Below are positions 62,344-64,000 of a DNA stretch of 64,000 nucleotides, piece after piece. The notes under the pieces are model-generated. The model ran no database searches, had not been told where the DNA came from, and worked only from the letters and a program-made list of their open reading frames with translations. Origin of the DNA: an uncultured Chthonomonas sp. (GTDB lineage Bacteria > Armatimonadota > Chthonomonadetes > Chthonomonadales > CAJBBX01); contig CAISJD010000192.1 of assembly GCA_903885605.1 (NCBI GenBank), forward strand, positions 65,063-129,062. The letters are read 5' to 3'. A program made the position numbers and the translations under genes. Numbering within the stretch: the first letter of the stretch is position 1; each line of letters begins with the position of its first letter.

Positions 62344-63681
62344 CTAACCGGCGGCGTTGTCGCTGATCTTCACGCTGCCTGTGCTGTCGTTCTTGATCCG
62401 CTCCTCGCCCGTGATCACGTTCCCCGTGATGACGGCGCGGCGCACCTTCGGTCCCAGCTCCACCTGCGCCTTGTTCTCGCGGAACTCGCAACCGCGCACC
62501 AGCACCGTGCCGCCCGCGACCTGCAGGGCGTGACGTCCCTCGCGCTTGCTGTCCCAGTGGGTGAAGGTGCAGTCGCCGAAGCCTATGGTGCCCTTGCCGT
62601 CGATCCGGGCGATCTGGTTGCACGGGCCCCAGAAGGCGCAGTTCACGAAGCGCACGCTGCCGCTGTTCTTCGGCCCCACGGTGACCATGGTGGGATCCGG
62701 GCCGTGGAACGAGACGAACTCGCCGTTGGTGATGAGGATGCCGAACGGCGCGCTCTGCTCGATCAGGACCGCAGTGTAGCAGTCGTCGGCGCCGATCCCC
62801 AGGAAGTTGCCGTTGGTGGCCCCGGCCTTGGTCTCCATGAACCGGTAGCCCACCTTGTAGCCGAAGCAGAAGGTGTTGTGGACGTAGTGCCAGTCGGTGC
62901 GGCCGAAGATGAAGGCCTCGCCGTTCTGCTGCTGCCACTCGAAGAGCTTCGGCTTCATGGACCACCAGGGGTTGAAGTGGACGTTCTCCAGCCGGCCAAT
63001 GTCGTAGATCGAGTCGATCCAGACGCCGCGGCGGAGGGGCTGCCCGCTGACGTTGCGGATGAGGTGCCTCTCGTTCTGGCTGGCATCGATCCCGTTGTAG
63101 GGGTTCAGCAGCTCGACGTCGAGCACGGCGGGGTTCTTGCCGCGCATGGCGATGGCCCAGGGGTACGCCACCGGGGCGTCATCCACGATCTGGTTCGGGT
63201 AGTAGAGGACGACGCCTTTGAGCGTGGAGTTCGTGTTCAGCGTGATGAACGCCGCGGCATCCTCGGTCCCCGCGTCGCCCGTGACAAGGAACGTGGTGCC
63301 GTCATCGGTGGGCAGCGGCATGCCGGCGTCGCGGACGCCGTTGTGCGACGGGACCGATTCCCACATGCCCTTGAGCGTGACGGCGGCGGGCACGTTGAGG
63401 CGGCCCTTGAAGAGGTAGTTGCCGCGCGGCGCGAAGACCACGCCGCCGCCGGCCTTTGCGGCGGCATCCAGGGCCTTCTGGAAGGCGACCGTGTTGTCGG
63501 TCTTGCCGTCAGCCTTGGCGCCGAACTTCTTGTCCGTCACCGTCAGCCCGCTGAGGCCCAGAGGCTTGGTCGGCGGCGCGGGCTTGGCGGGCTTGGATGC
63601 CTTCTTGGGCGCATCGGCCCCGGCGGCTGCGGCCAGTGTGACCGCGGCGGCCAGCAGCGCGAACGGAAGCAGGCTCGGCAT
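62344..63681 (-). CDS. Secreted pectate-lyase-3/GH28-like right-handed beta-helix protein
   Basis: Signal peptide; TVTDKKFGAKADGKTDNTVAFQKALDAAAKAGGGVVFAPRGNYLFKGRLNVPAAVTLKG. Confidence 0.85.
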   Translation of the reverse strand: MPSLLPFALLAAAVTLAAAAGADAPKKASKPAKPAPPTKPLGLSGLTVTDKKFGAKADGKTDNTVAFQKALDAAAKAGGGVVFAPRGNYLFKGRLNVPAAVTLKGMWESVPSHNGVRDAGMPLPTDDGTTFLVTGDAGTEDAAAFITLNTNSTLKGVVLYYPNQIVDDAPVAYPWAIAMRGKNPAVLDVELLNPYNGIDASQNERHLIRNVSGQPLRRGVWIDSIYDIGRLENVHFNPWWSMKPKLFEWQQQNGEAFIFGRTDWHYVHNTFCFGYKVGYRFMETKAGATNGNFLGIGADDCYTAVLIEQSAPFGILITNGEFVSFHGPDPTMVTVGPKNSGSVRFVNCAFWGPCNQIARIDGKGTIGFGDCTFTHWDSKREGRHALQVAGGTVLVRGCEFRENKAQVELGPKVRRAVITGNVITGEERIKNDSTGSVKISDNAAG

Positions 63682-63697
63682 GGGTGGGTCCTCCCTC

Positions 63698-64000
63698 TCA
63701 GAGTCGGTAGATCTTGATGGCGTTCTCACGCAGGAGCTTCCGGCGGTATCCCACCGGCCAGGGGGCGATGATCTGGCGAAGGGCGCGCACCCACTCCGCC
63801 AGCTCGGCTCCCAGGGTGCAGACGGGCCAGTCGCCGCCGAAGACGATGCGGTCGGGACCGAACGCCCGGGCGCAGTGCTCGACGAAGGGCGCCAGGTCCT
63901 CAGGCGCCCAGGCGCCCTTGCGAACGGAACTCACGAGGCCGCTGATCTTGCAGCTCACGTTGGCGCGCTTGGCCAGGGCGTCGATGTCGCGGCGCCACTG
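63698..64000 (-). CDS. Amidohydrolase (Amidohydro_2-like), N-terminus truncated by window edge
   Basis: QWRRDIDALAKRANVSCKISGLVSSVRKGAWAPEDLAPFVEHCARAFGPDRIVFGGDWPVCTLGAELAEWVRALRQIIAPWPVGYRRKLLRENAIKIYRL. Confidence 0.85.
   Translation of the reverse strand, partial: QWRRDIDALAKRANVSCKISGLVSSVRKGAWAPEDLAPFVEHCARAFGPDRIVFGGDWPVCTLGAELAEWVRALRQIIAPWPVGYRRKLLRENAIKIYRL

Noticed and set aside
1-64000. CRISPR arrays, tRNA/rRNA genes, insertion sequences
   Set aside because: No regularly spaced ~30-bp repeats, no recognisable tRNA/rRNA sequence and no transposase or integrase motifs were seen; a tRNAscan/Infernal/ISfinder run would be needed to exclude weak cases.

Overview
High-GC bacterial chromosomal window. 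A type-IV-pilin-like DUF1559 protein with the '[36 protein letters not shown]' signature suggests an Armatimonadota/Planctomycetota-like background; this is inference, as no rRNA is present. About 40 genes are supported. From left to right they are: an edge-truncated glycyl radical enzyme; an Eis-like GNAT; a ferredoxin and Rex; a LamG protein and a URO-D family protein; a BvgS-like hybrid kinase; an SBBP-repeat exoprotein; an orphan prepilin; a SARP/NB-ARC/TPR regulator; a long stretch of mostly secreted carbohydrate-active enzymes (GH95-, GH42-like/esterase fusion, GH29-, GH36-, GH5-, GH78-like, beta-helix proteins); a Tat-exported oxidoreductase operon with its own TetR regulator; three tandem secretin-like paralogues; an ankyrin protein; a DUF349 protein; an FG-GAP/VCBS-like protein; and an edge-truncated amidohydrolase. 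No tRNA, rRNA, CRISPR array or transposase was recognised. The best candidates for something undescribed are two separate loci where a very small protein with a BolA-like sequence pattern is translationally overlapped with a putative effector (a HEPN-like protein at 28.6-29.3 kb, a DUF2971-like protein at 46.7-47.9 kb). Also of interest are periodic intergenic repeats (an inverted array of 9-mers at 25.4 kb; 10-bp-phased GTCCGTG repeats at 7.9 and 49.3 kb), structured leaders, and the triple secretin operon lacking other secretion genes. All family calls come from reading motifs by eye; no database search was run.
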